Below are positions 1 through 11,726 of a stretch of 64,000 bases of DNA, piece after piece. Position 1 is the stretch's first letter, and each line of letters begins with the position of its first letter. The notes beneath the pieces are model-generated. The model was not told the origin of the DNA, searched no databases, and saw nothing but the letters and a program-made list of their open reading frames with translations. Both the position numbers and the translations under genes were made by a program. Origin of the DNA: Haemaphysalis longicornis (taxonomy: Eukaryota; Arthropoda; Arachnida; Ixodida; Ixodidae); assembly GCA_013339765.2 (NCBI GenBank), contig CM023456.1, positions 90,041,516-90,105,515 on the forward strand, in the 5' to 3' direction.

Positions 1-560
1 GACACTGGTAGGCTCCCATTCATCATCCGAGAATTTCTGCCGAATGCACTCCAACCAATTCTTATCCTTCTAAGTACCTCTGCCTCATGGTTGGGATCCG
101 GGGCACAACTTGGCCTGAGTAGATTTATTCGATTGCCACCTCAACTGCCTCGCCCACCTGTCAAATTGCTGTGCTCTCCCGAGGTTATTGATCATTACTT
201 TAGTTTTCTGTATAACAATTTTCCGACCCATGGTTCTACTCTGTTTGTCCAGTGCGGTAAGCAAGCTTTGCAATTCGCCCCCGAGTTACTTTGCAAGGCA
301 ACGTAATCAGCAAATCTGAGGTTACTGAGTTTTCTTCATTAACCCTAACTCCCACTAGTTCCCAATCTAATGTCCTGAATACCTTTTTCTGAACATGATG
401 TGGATAATATGGAGAGATTGTGTCTCCTTGTCTTACGCCCTTCCTTATAGGTATTTTAATGCTCTCCTTATGGCGGATGACCGTAGCTGTGGACCCATTG
501 TAAATCTCTGCAGTGACAACAAGGTAAACCACGCTATCACACTCGGCTGGTTATTTGACG
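1..560 (-). pseudogene. RTE-clade LINE reverse transcriptase fragment, cut by window edge
   Basis: Reverse-strand translation gives the reverse transcriptase signature KGVRQGDTISP (about 420-450), then FRTLDWE and VRVN, as in RTE-clade non-LTR retrotransposons. A second block in another frame (about 273-150) carries LTALDKQS...KTKVM, the region that normally follows the FADD catalytic motif. The catalytic FADD itself is not readable, so the copy has lost sequence there and is shifted in frame. The end of the element lies to the left of position 1: bases 1-35 match 57868-57902 of the RTE copy at 57405-57938, so both belong to one related family. The protein would have made cDNA on nicked chromosomal DNA in the nucleus. 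This copy is dead. Confidence 0.85.
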
Positions 561-1284
561 TTTCAGTGACTTCTGCACCTCTGCTCATGGTTCTCGCGCG
601 AATGAGTACGTTAACGTGTCATGCCGTTGGCGGAATGTTCGATTGCTTAACATAAAAAACTCTCCAAGCATGTAAAATTCGAGTAATTAAGTGGCGATTG
701 TTCACTTGAGCACCTGTGCTCGCTCGTATCAGAAACATAAAAGGAGCGAAGCTAGTGTTGGAACCCCGCATAAAAAACGCTCTTCGGGAAAGCGTTCTCT
801 GGCGCACTCATTCTGTGTAACGAATTCAACCTTGCGCACAAAAACTTTTGCTATGTAGTGTCTGAGAGACCCTTCAGACTCTAATAAGGAGTCAATTAGG
901 GGCGCATAAAACGAGGCGGGAATAAAATATTCAAAAGGACCGGCGATCAATAAATGCCTCCGCTGGGGTTTGGCTGGGGTTTAGCTGCGAGGACAAGTTC
1001 GCCAATAGCACGCCTAAAGTTTCGAAGTGCTCCAACGCCATTTCAGGAAATGCACTTTTCGTGTAATTGGAAGTCGCAGTGATTCGACGCTACAATGGGT
1101 CGTCAGCTAAGCGAAACATGCGTTTCACAAATAAATTGAACATCGACTTCTAAGCAAAATCGATACCATTTATACTCATGGAAACTTGAGGCTCATATTT
1201 AGTAAAAACATACACTAGATACATGTAACAGATGCACCTCTAGAGCTGACACTTTAGAAATGCTAACCCATATGAACACAATGG

Positions 1285-1392
1285 TAAGAGGCCTGTAGCG
1301 CGTCATTTTGTCGTCTACTACTGCCCATGTCTTCATATTTCCTCGTATTTTATACGAGTCTGTTGCAGAATGCCGTCACCGATGAAGGCGGC
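1285..1392 (+). repeat. Diverged direct repeat, copy 1 of 2
   Basis: Matches 1890-2000 in order and orientation: both run through GGCCT, CAGCGC or TAGCGC, TTGTCGT, a CTTCATATTT/CTTCTTATTT block, GAGT, GTTGCA, GAATGC and end in GATGAAGGCGG. The family is unknown to me; a dispersed repeat or an old tandem duplication are both possible. Confidence 0.5.
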
Positions 1393-1889
1393 TATAAAAG
1401 CAACCTATATGTGTTGTTTTGTTGTTTTACTTTTTTAGCATTTTATGCGCCGCACTGTTGCACACGGAAATATAGCTGATCCTTTTGCGCAGTTGACAAA
1501 TCAAACGTTTGAAGCTGTGCCGGTGCGCTCTCCTTTAGCGACGTCGGAGAAGCATTCAGTCAAACTTATCTTTTGGGTTCGCGTTCTTGGAATGTTTTAT
1601 TCATTCCCGGTGAATTTTGGATGCGTCACTGATAATTAGTTGTTTTAAAGTGTCGGTGGTCCTGAAACATGTCCTTTCTGCTACGAATGCACGACGCCTC
1701 GGAGCAACTGTGCCATGCGAACTACTTACTGCGAATAATAAAAAGAGCGGCTGGTGGGCGAAAGAAATGCGGGGAAAATAGATTACGATACGACCATTTA
1801 AAACCCATTTTACAACTATACAAGTTAAGAGACATCTTACTAGGCTACGCATAGCACCAGAAACGTTCCACAAGGCTATGGACACACCA

Positions 1890-2000
1890 GTAGCTGGCCT
1901 CCAGCGCACCATGTTGTCGTTTACCCGCACGCATGACTTCTTATTTCCGCAGAGTTTCTGTGAGCACGTTGCAAGAATGCAGGCAGCGATGAAGGCGGGT
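1890..2000 (+). repeat. Diverged direct repeat, copy 2 of 2
   Basis: Partner of 1285-1392, about 600 bases downstream in the same orientation. The shared end GATGAAGGCGG is identical. No coding potential that I recognise. Confidence 0.5.
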
Positions 2001-3110
2001 CGGAAGTTGAGATCTATGCTACCGGTAAGCTAAGGAGTAGGACATCTTCAAGTTGCCGCTTCGCTCACGAGGAAGGGCACCGTTTAGCCGAATTTGTGAG
2101 CAAAAGAAGCGGTGTGTCGTACCACAAAGAAGATGTCCGTGATAGGAAATAACGTAAGTACAAAAATGACCAATGCACATTCCTTGTTCAGTGCCCGCCC
2201 AATCTTCCCTTCGTTGAAAGATATCTGTGTACTATAGCTGAGCCAATCCGCGCGCTTTACGTAAGGTAGCATTTTTAATGAGACAAAGCTACACTGAGTG
2301 CATATGCGAGCTTCAATATCGTCTATACATCGTTCTCATGCGTTTTCTGATTGATACGACGGTGCATGACGGTGCACCTAATGTTCCCGCCCTGAAGCTA
2401 TTACAGGTCTAGAAGAGAGTATTGCGGTATAAACAACAATTTTAAAAATTCTGCCGTACCTCTACTGTAAATGTTCGCCGGTGGAAATACATTATGATGT
2501 TCCCCGTTGGACAATGCATTTGAAGGAGCCACTTTAAATTTGAGTGGCTGGAACCACCAGCACCGGAAGCTGTCTCAACTGGCTGTTGTCTAACGTGCAG
2601 AACAAAACACTGGGTCAGCTATTTAGCAGGGAACAAGTTAAGTATGATAGAATACTGAAGTTGATGGACTGCTGAAGCGTCTCGTCCTGTTTTCCTTCGG
2701 TGAAAATGTTTGAGATTTTTAAATTCTACCGCGTCTAGCGTGTTGGCAACGGGTGTTTACGTGGTATTCGCTTTGACAAGAGTTTAGTTGTTACAAGCCA
2801 ACGGAAGAAAAATGAGGGCGCACTGTGTCGTATTCAGAATAAAAACGGGTACAGTTCGTCTGCTCACGTGCAAGTTAAAACGCCTCCATTTCGTGGTGGC
2901 AGATTTCAGCGTTTTACCAAAATGCAGTGCATCAAGATTTTCCAAAAAAAAAGAGGTAACAAAGAGTTGATCTCTTTTGCTTATGCCATTGCAAAGTCCA
3001 TTGTGCCATTATGCGGGACTCATTGGGGCTGCACACTAAGCACAAAGAGTAGCATTCTTTACTGAAAACATCTACGACAGAAAGCACCACTCACCGCAAA
3101 ATGTTGATGG

Positions 3111-3228
3111 GATTTCGGCGCACGTTAAAGATCCCCAGGTGGTCAAAATTAATCCGGAGCCCTCCACTACGGCGCGCCTCATCGCCTGCGTTGCGTCGGC
3201 GCGTTAAACCCTACAATCAATCAAATCA
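3111..3228 (+). mobile_element. 5'-truncated tick SINE (Ruka-like), 3' part, with 13-bp target duplication
   Basis: The sequence GATTTCGGCGCACGTTAAAG through GCGCGTTAAACCCTAC matches the 3' half of the complete SINE at 16173-16404 almost base for base and ends in a short CAAT-rich tail. It is flanked by a perfect 13-bp direct repeat, AAAATGTTGATGG, at 3098-3110 and 3229-3241, the target-site duplication left by LINE-driven insertion. The tRNA-like head with the RNA polymerase III promoter is missing, so this copy cannot be transcribed on its own. The perfect duplication suggests a fairly young insertion. Confidence 0.93.
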
Positions 3229-3241
3229 AAAATGTTGATGG

Positions 3242-5280
3242 AGAAGTCAACATAGAAAGAAATGTAATAGTGTATCAAAGTGGGCAACATGCATTTTGCT
3301 TGTGGAGGCCAGCGCAAAACGAAGCACGAGAGAAGTGTAAATACGACGCAGTTGCTAGAGAGCACCTGTGTCGTTGCTACTTTTGTGTTGTGGTGTTTCG
3401 TTGGCGTTTTCAATAAATAAGGAAAGGGACGCGTCTCACTGAGCCGCATGGCTACAGGGGGCAGAGAAAATAGCGGAAAGTCGGTAAGGGAATTTGTTTC
3501 GTACTGGAGGCCAACCAGAACCAAATAATTTTATTTAGAGCAGAAGAATACTGTTACCGCAAATACTAATGGAAAATTGCGTGCGTGCCTGGTAAGTGAT
3601 CTTCAAATATCGTAGAAGACGGCACTCTTCTGCCGGCGTTGTCACCTAAACAGTGTTCTTGTCCGACCCGCCAACCTTTCACGGACGTCCTCTCCCGTGG
3701 CGCTCTTCCCACAATAAAGACGGCGGAGGTTTGCTCATGCCAATGCAATTTTTCCACGTTCCGCTGCTCGCCCGCCATCTATTGGAACCATTCAGAACTC
3801 TTGAACGTGACATGCCGCCACGAGGTATGCAGGTCAACGAGCGAGAGGTTTTTCTATTATCTGTCGAAATATTTTTTAGACCCGGACGCTGATGTCCTAG
3901 CGAACATATCAACGCAGATGTCTTTTCAATAAAATAACACTGCCTGTTACCAGTTGTAAATTTATGCCCTGCCTCAAATACGCGTAATGTTTCCTTTCTG
4001 CTCAACAACGTTGACTCTACAAGATAGCAACAGTTTTAGTGATTCGGAGACGTTTTGTTTCTATAAAGTTCTCCTTTCACAATTATTTTATATAGTGTCC
4101 GCATGGACAAATTGGCAGACAGGCACGCAGATCAAAACGTTTCTGTTTAGCTAGCCCAAAAACCACTATCGTCTTTAAAATAGTACACATCTTGCAATGT
4201 CACCAGAAAAATGCTATACCTTTACATCTGGCATAACATTATATCTGGCGTAACATGGTTAAGCAGCGCTAGCTGGCCTCACCCTACGCTGCAATATAAC
4301 CTGTCAAATTACGTTCTGCGGAAAAACGCCCTCAACTCATCCATGCCTGCTGTAAATCGACTAGTGTTTTGTTTGATAGGTTTACTGGTGAATGCCAACT
4401 GTTTTACCATGAATTGGAAACTCTGGCGCACTCACCTAATAAACACTGGCGTTCCGAGAGCAATGGTATTTTTAAATTAAATTCTATTCTTCACCTTATT
4501 ACACGCCTGGATGGGTGCTTCAAGCAAAATCGATTGGCCTGTGGGCCGTCTTTGTTAACTGCTTTCTAGTCGCTTTCTTTTATTCAAAGGCCTCGTCTCG
4601 ATGGCCGCAATCGATCCGCAAATGTCGGCGGACGCAGCAGCTGCCCCGTAGTACCTGCTGTCTCCCGTCATCTCTACCAACAGTCATCTTATCGGCAATC
4701 GGCAGAACTAGTATGATGACTTCTTTTCCCGAAACGCGATTTCTTCTATCGTAAGCAATCTTTAACTACAATGTTGTTCACTTTTTTACGTTGGGACGTC
4801 TGATGTGTAGACACCCTTCTTCGCTTCGTTCCCTTTTACATTCTCCCTTTCGCATTCGTGCTTACTACTCGATGCCACATGGCATTTGTTCCTTTGTTTG
4901 TAGTGATCCAGTGCCTATTTTCTACTTTTACGCGATACTCTCGCTTTAGTAACATAGTACATTGCTGAGCCTCTGCAAATACTTACCCTCCAGGTTATGT
5001 TCTTATGGTACATTGCTGCTTTATAAGCTGTGGCCACGAGCACAAACCACGGCATTGTGTATAGGTATAGCCGCAAGCTTTTGAAGAAGATTTTGGGGAT
5101 ATTCATCGTTCACGTGCACTTGACCTCGCTCGATAATGTTTCAGGGAAAAACAGTGTGGGACTAGTCAGCAGTGTACGTACAAATCTAGCGTAGTCATAG
5201 CAGAAAATGACCATACAATGAGGAGCGACTTGAATAGGAGTAACCACACAGACGGAATCACCAGTTTTCAGAAAACTAGT
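3242..5280. other. Intergenic stretch without recognised gene
   Basis: No reading frame with a recognisable domain and no clear repeat. The overlapping 70-110 codon frames at 3566-4008 lie on both strands and look like chance. Confidence 0.55.
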
Positions 5281-7715
5281 TTAAAGGAGCCATGAAGAGA
5301 AAACACAAGTTTGGTTAATTCAAAAGATTGTCTCGTTAGAATCATACTGACACCACTTTTAACGTAAACTTCGCTCAAATAAGCTACATAATTAGGAAAA
5401 ACCGGAATGGTCATGCGACCCACCAGCTCATTTCCCGCAACAGAACCTATGATGTCACATGAGCTAAGCTCTGCGATTGGCGGAGGCTGGCAGAAGCAGA
5501 CGCAAAGTAGGTAGAGCTTACAAACTAGACGAACGAGCGATTTGCGCTTAAATTTAGGGCACATTCTTTAGAAAGCAATAAGAATGATGGAACAAACAGT
5601 GGAAGTTACGAAAGCACATGTAAACATAGAAGTACTGATGCGTTCTGCTGTTCGTACTGCGCACAGCATGCTTGGCTTAGCTGCACAGCACTACGGGGCT
5701 TGGGGTTGTCTCAGACGACACTGGCCCATTGACGCAAGCAACGGTGTCTTACGTGACCCCATTTGTCGAGCGAGCACTCTTTCAGGGAACGAACATTTTC
5801 TCCCAGAACAAAAACAAGCCAGGTTTAAATGCGGGCAAAAACAAACCAAACGCTTGCCACGGTATGGTGGCGCCATCTAGGTTATGGAACGTAAAGAAAC
5901 GCGGGAACAAACCAACACCGCTGTACAGGGGGGAGACACCCTTGAACGGTCCCGTGCCGCCGCAATTGGGCCAACGGGCTCAACGCGTTATTCTTTTCGT
6001 TTCCCACGAGACCTAGCAACGCGAAACAGACAATATGATTCAAACTTCTTCAGTAAACCGCGTTGCGGCGATAATTTTAGCGTGGTTTCGACCACGGTGT
6101 AAGATATATTATTAGGTGAGGACACAGCTTACAAAACGAACGTGTGCTCTTCGTCTTGATAAAGTCGCCAAACTGGCGCCGCTGAGACCGTTGATTGCAG
6201 CGCCCTCCAGCGGCAGAAAAAAGAAGCTGCCCGAGCGCCGCCCACTCGGAGGTGTTCGGATCCCTTCGGCTCCTTGTCGGGCCTTCTCGGCAGCTTCCGT
6301 ACCAGGTCGTCTGCTCGATTTCTGCTCGCCGCAGCTTGGCTGGTTCCGCCGGCCGGGCGTGCAGACGATAATTTGAAGAAAGCCGTGCGAAAGCCTTTGC
6401 GCTCACCCCAGTGTTTCAACGCGTTCTAAGCATGTGTTTTGAGTCAGTAACAATCAAAAGAAGCTATAAAACACTAAACCGAAGGGAATGTGTGCCGCGG
6501 TATCCATTGAGCGCTCACACAAATGAGATTTTATGCTGCGCTTTTTATGCTTGCGCAAAGAAAAAATGGGGCGCAAATGTTTTATTGAGTACGTACTGCA
6601 ACGGATGGCAAGAAAACGTGACAGTAATTAACGTTACCTGCGATCCTAAAAGAATGAATGCGTGCTCTGCAGCCATCCCCAGCAGAAAATGATGCTACTT
6701 GCGGTCAGCATTTTTCTGAGAACGCGGTTGCGCGAAAGGGTTCTTTTTGGTGCTTTGAGGGGATGTACTACTGAATGTCGAAGAGGTGCGTGCTCGCAAA
6801 CAATGCAGTGCCGTTGACTTTACCGTTGGCTACAGGCCCCCAAACTACTCCGTACAAGCAGCGGCAAAAGAAAGCGTCCGCTGCCGGAACAACGCCCCGA
6901 CATACAAGGAAAGTAGGCAGTTTGTGAAATGGATTAAACGGGCGGCGAGTACGCTGATAATTCTTCGTCGTAAATGACGTTGCACAACTGGGGTAAGTCC
7001 ATGAACGAAGCAGCGGAGACGAATCGATGTCGTCAAACTCACTGCCGTTGTCCAATGTTCTGAGGATCTCCGAGCGCGTCTTAATGATCTTAGGACGCCC
7101 CAAATATCGCAGCTGTTTAAACAATGTAATAAATTACGCGTTAAGATCGCTTTGTGTGAGCTCACACGGTGAGCTCAAACAATTGTTTTACACGCATGCC
7201 GCTGGTGCCTGCGAACCACCTGGCTTCGGGCAGTCGTTGTTCAAGTTGAAGCCTCGGTCGCTTCGAAGCTTAGTTAAGAGTTCCGCCACCAGATGTCCTT
7301 TCAATCAAAGGTCCACGCGCGGCGCCACGGCGCCACCAACTCTATTTGACAGATTTTTGTGCTGCTGTGTCCGCACCTAAAAGTATATCTTACACCGTGG
7401 TTTTGACACAATGACTTGCTTCGGCGGCGAGCGAGCAACGGAAAATGGCCCGCGCCAGCGTATACGTGTGTCTACCCTGTACGGCGGAATGCGTGAATGA
7501 AGGTACTCTAGGCTGCAGAGCGGTCGGTTTCCTGTGATGTCATTTGGGACCACGAAAACGCACGATTGAGCGGGAAAATCAAAATTTTAACCTAAAGTGT
7601 TTAATTTCTCAGTGAATAAAGCACCCTTTGTATCCGGACAAGCGCTGGGGGCACTATAAAACACGAAATCTTTCGAATAAAACCAACTTGCATTTTCTCT
7701 TCATGGCTCCTTTAA
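5281..7715. mobile_element. DNA transposon with TTAA ends and inverted termini, interrupted by a nested element
   Basis: The left end (from 5281) and the reverse complement of the right end (from 7715) are identical for 23 bases, starting TTAAAGGAGCC, and remain similar for about 25 more. Weaker similarity, including a TTTTCCCGC and a TGACATCAC-like block, continues to about 200 bases inward. TTAA at both extremes (5281-5284, 7712-7715) would be the target duplication; TTAA targeting is known for piggyBac and Kolobok superfamilies, and which one applies here is inference. No transposase is readable, so this is a non-autonomous or degraded copy. The element itself is about 1.1 kb once the nested insertion at 6093-7399 and its duplication are discounted. 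Confidence 0.75.
6093..7399. mobile_element. Nested inverted-repeat DNA transposon with 8-bp target duplication
   Basis: The ends at 6093-6128 and 7364-7399 are inverted repeats matching at 33 of 36 bases, starting CACGGTGTAAGATATA. They are flanked by GTTTCGAC (6085-6092) and GTTTTGAC (7400-7407), an 8-bp duplication with one mismatch. The element lies wholly inside the TTAA element, so it inserted later. Eight-base duplications are typical of the P and hAT superfamilies; a CACGGTG end does not fit the hAT CAGNG pattern, so P-like is my tentative reading. The 1.3-kb interior has reverse-strand frames of 106 and 118 codons (6845-7165 and 6768-7124) with no motif that I can name, so I cannot prove the superfamily. 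Confidence 0.8.
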
Positions 7716-8133
7716 GATACGCAATTCCAGAATTAAAAAAGCAAGGTAGTTTTTAATATGGTATAATATATTACTTAGAATTTGGCACATAAAACTCACA
7801 TTTTAATGCGTTGGATTGATGTACAGGTTAGAAAGGTAGTAACACGCATGAGCTCATTTTAAATGCCCATAAAACGAGGGTGAAGCAAAGTAGTCAAACA
7901 ACTATTTTGAGTTGTGGCGAGTCTTAGCCGTCAGCGTCGTGTTAGGCCAAGTGGTGTTATCGCTAAATGGAACATTTTGGCATCTTACAACCGTGGCAAT
8001 ATTCAAGGCGTTTTTGTTGCTGCCAACTCTGATTGATGCGCGCAAATTAAAAATGTAAAAAAATATAGCCGAGAATTCTACTGATTATAGTCGTGTCACA
8101 CATTGCCAGCTGTGCATGAACTGTCCGCTCGCT

Positions 8134-8305
8134 CGTTCACTCACTCACTCACTCACTACTCACTCACTCACTCACTCACTCACTCACTCACTCACTCACT
8201 CACTCACTCACTCACTCACTCACTCACTCACTCACTCACTCACCCACCCACCCACCCCCGCCCGCTCACTCACTCACTCACTCACTCACTCACTCACTTA
8301 CTCAG
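8134..8305 (+). repeat. CTCA tetranucleotide microsatellite
   Basis: About 40 units of CTCA/CACT, interrupted once near 8155 and by a CCCA/CCCCGCCC block at about 8242-8267. Reading through it gives artificial THSL repeats in three frames; this is not a gene. Confidence 0.98.
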
Positions 8306-9902
8306 TGTAATTTCAGTGAATCAGCTGGGCTACCGCTACGCGACAATATACCAATTTGCAGGAGGAAACCGCACTGATGTCTCAATCTCTTCGCGAGTAG
8401 CCGGGCTCCTGAATTGATGAGGATTCCACCAATAACGTGAGTGGGGTCTCTACTGCTTACGAAAGAGTTGAATAGGAGCGCGGGATGCGTTCTGCCGTTT
8501 TGTAGGAATGGAGTTTAAAACAAGTAGCCTTTTGTTGGCGACAATGCATGGCAAAGTGCGACGGCCAGCCAAACAATTACGCGTGCTTGGTCAAAACGCC
8601 AGACTCTTCAGAGTTACAAATAGAGAGGATTTGTAGTCAGAGTAGTGAAAAAACAAAGAAACAACCTCTGTTGTTTACCAGTCTAGTTCTCACTATCTAC
8701 ATTTGAGAACATTGTTAGACCTAGACTCGTATTAGTTCTTAACGATAAAAATGCCGCTATCAGACGGGCGAAGCCCGTAAACGTAAAACCGTTCTGTGTT
8801 GGAGGTTCACGGACGTACCGTAGCCTGCCACTACGGTTACTTTTGAAAATTCTGTTAGAGCTTTTCTTTCCGTTGAACACTAGATTTTAATTCGAAACGT
8901 GCCCCTATACCAAGTGTCGTTAAAGAATAATCTGGCGGCTGGGAGGATGACCCCAGGCTTTGTAACGTTAGCAGTTCTGGCGTGATGACAGCTCATTGCC
9001 TGTGGCGTGGTCAGCGCTCATCTGTAAACGACACTCGTAGTGTAAGCTTTAGTCAGGTAATATCTGGTGGTAGTTGATTCCGAGCCCCGTTTTCAAGTCG
9101 AGTGAGTCGTCGATAGCATCTGAGCACGCATTTTTATTTCTTTATTGTTTTTTTCTGATGTATTAACCTTGAAGAAAATAGCGCTACTTGGAGGTTATAA
9201 ATAAGTTATTTCACCTATCCTGGTGCTTCGTACATAACTCTACCAAACGTAACCTCCGCACTGCGCTGACGTATATGTAGAGGCCCATCGTTGATCACAG
9301 GTACCGTGTAGTTTTTTTTTAATAGCTGCAGGTCAATTTGGCTTGATCTGTGCTTCTCAAAACTTTGTGCAATGTATATTGCGAGGCCTTCACGGCGTGT
9401 TTCTGTCGCTGAGGAGCCAACGTTTTCAACTATTATCGTGAGCTGACTGGGTCACTCTCTGTTAACGACGGTCACAATTGTAATGAATGCACAATAGAAA
9501 ACTGCACAAACAATGCGGCTCAATATTTGTGCCAAGCACTAACGAAACTTAGGACTGCTACTAGGGTTAAGAGCCATGTTTAAAAATTAGCCTTAGTGCG
9601 ACAGTAAAAAGAGGTGAAACCTCATAAGACCCATACTTATTTATACTTTATGAATACCCATCTCACGTTGTGAATATGCTCGGCCGATTTTCTCTAGATT
9701 TTTCAAGCAAAGTATGTCTGTCATGCCGCTTACTGTGCACCAGAGTCCTCGCGAGATTGTGGTGCTGTCTGCGATTTGGTGCCATCGTATACCACACAAC
9801 TGCATAGAGCGGCCTCAAACAATGAGGCTGCAGTGAAAAAGAGAACACAACAATTCACGATTTCCATGGGAGAATGTAACGCAAAATTACAAGACAAAAT
9901 AG
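8306..9902. other. Intergenic stretch without recognised gene
   Basis: Unassigned AT-rich sequence. Short frames at 8683-8880 and 9663-9927 have no recognisable features. The adjacent 7716-8133 also holds nothing that I recognise. Confidence 0.55.
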
Positions 9903-11150
9903 TATGACAAAGGTCAGTGGGAAACATTTAACCATAACGCGTAACTGTCGAAGAGATACATTATTGGGATTGGCGGAGAGAAATAACCTGAGGTTAATGA
10001 ACACATTCTTCCGCAAACGGAAGAATAGTACGGTGAGAAGGCCCGATGGCAGGACAAAAAACGAAATTGGCTTCATTGTAAGTCATTGCCACGGTATTGT
10101 GAAGGACATAGAGGTGCTAGAAAAGGCTGGGAGCAGCGAACATCGGATGGTGAGGTGCTAAATAAGGCTAAATGACAAAAGTGAAAGAGGGAAAATAGCG
10201 AAACAAGGAAAACCCAGCTAGGAGTCAGTTAGAGCCGAGATGCAGGAGTGTAAATAACCGTTCAGAATAGATGGATGCTTTCAACGGATGAGAAAGAGGG
10301 CAGCGTCGACACGTGATATGTTGACCTAAGAATGACAATCACAGAGTGTGCAACAGGCGGCAAGGAGCACCGTACCGGAAGCATAATGGCAAACTAACAG
10401 CGAGAACAAGAGAACACCCTGCGAAGCTTAAGGACGCGAAATTGTCGAGTACAGTTGTTCAAATTGAATTAGTGGAGCTGTAAAAATTGATTAATACAAG
10501 TAAAAAGAACGAAATTCGTGCGTACCACATGGAAGTAATCTAGGAAACGCTGGATACAGGAGGAAGCTTGAAGGCAACAAAGAAGAAGCTGGCAGAGACA
10601 GAATGTACGCACTAAGAGACAAACAGGACAACGTTACGAACGATATGGACGAAATAAATAAACATAACGGAATAATTCTACACCAGGCTATACACCGGGG
10701 ACATTAGACAACGAAAAACTGCACAACCTACACGTATAGCTTGTGATGTGTCGCTAGTACATAAAGAGGAAGTAGAAATGGTGCCCAAGAGAGTGAAAAT
10801 AGTGGAAAAGCAGCAGCCGAGGACGGCATAACCATAGTCGTTTTAAAAGAGGGCAGAGGTAGTGTACAGGAAGAACGTGGAAACGTATTGCTCAAGGAAT
10901 TTAAAAGTATCCACAGCCTGGAAAACTCCAGCATTGTTCTGATTCACAAGAAGAAAGATAACAAAGATCTTAAGAAGTACAGAGCAATCAGTTTACTGTC
11001 AGTTGTTTAAAAGCTGTATATTAGAGTAAATGTTCACCCCATAGGCGACCGCCCAGATTTCGAACAATCTAGGGAACAGGCTGGCTTTACCAAAGGACAC
11101 TCTACAAATAATCACAACCACGTCATCAATCAAGAGTGCTAGCCCAGTTT
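9903..11150 (+). pseudogene. RTE-clade LINE: endonuclease end and start of reverse transcriptase
   Basis: The frame at 9904-10161 carries the C-terminal part of an AP-type endonuclease as in RTE LINEs: RDTLLGLAERNNLRLMNTFF, then RRPDGRTKNEI and SSEHRMVR, whose last His is a conserved catalytic position. Further along, about 10860-11150, in broken frames: NSSIVLIHKKKDNKDLKKYR and ISLLSVV followed by a stop, then REQAGF and HVINQ, the N-terminal fingers of the reverse transcriptase. The spacer between them is an eroded linker. The catalytic palm, as seen in the fragment at 1-560, is absent, so this copy ends early. Stops and frameshifts make it inactive. It runs opposite to the other RTE copies in the window. 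Confidence 0.85.
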
Positions 11151-11349
11151 TACAATTTCCCTGTTAACTACGCTCTCAACTGTTAATATAAAAACTCCCC
11201 TTATGGTCATGGTGTTTTTTCCCGGTTACTACGTTCTGGGATAACACAATTTCCGGATATGTAAGCTCATTTTTTTAAACTTTTTCCCAACTACGCCCGG
11301 ATGATACGTTTTACAATGAATACAAATACGTGCTTACGTGCGTGCTTAC

Positions 11350-11726
11350 TGCGCCTCTGAGTGCGCGGGCGGCGGTTGGTCCGCCTGGGTCACCGTGGCG
11401 GCTTTCGCGCAGTTCTGGGTTTGCCGGAGTCTCTTGGTAACGCAACTGTCGTTCGCCAACGTCGCCTGTGTAACGACTTCCCAGCGTGCCAAATGCTAAC
11501 TCTGGAAGACATCATGGTGGAATCGCGCCATGAAGCAGAGATGGTGCTGGACGAATCCTCCGAGAAAAATGGCGGCGATGACGGCGAGGAAGAGGTGTCG
11601 TCTCCGGCGGCCACCTATGCTGTGGCCGTAGTCAGCTTGGAAGCGCTTCGGAGTTGCTTTCGCACGAACGACAGTCCCGGAGCGGACAAAAGTCTGCAAT
11701 GTTTAAAAACAAGAATCTTCCTTTGA
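11350..11726 (+). pseudogene. Probable pogo/Tigger-like transposase C-terminal fragment
   Basis: In one frame (about 11380-11440) the pattern AWVTVAAFAQFWV resembles the AW..V....I..CF..AGF block near the end of pogo/Tigger DDE transposases. In the next frame the tail is acidic (DESSEKNGGDDGEEE) and ends with VVSLEALRSCFRTND, resembling the short helical tail of that family. A single frameshift would separate the two blocks. The DDE catalytic core and DNA-binding domain are not present. No terminal inverted repeats were found around it. The family assignment rests on pattern memory and is moderate. Confidence 0.45.

Larger units (their letters stand above)
561..3097. other. Intergenic stretch without recognised gene
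   Basis: Only short chance reading frames (60-110 codons) with no recognisable motif. It contains one pair of diverged direct repeats (1285-1392 and 1890-2000, listed separately). Composition is AT-rich with scattered homopolymer runs. Confidence 0.6.

Noticed and set aside
6093..6129. CACGGTG end as a Transib/RAG-like signal heptamer
   Set aside because: The 8-bp duplication does not fit the 5-bp duplication of Transib, and no DDE core is readable inside.
8103..8417. Frame rich in THSL repeats (104 codons)
   Set aside because: It is the translation of a CTCA microsatellite; all three frames stay open for the same reason.
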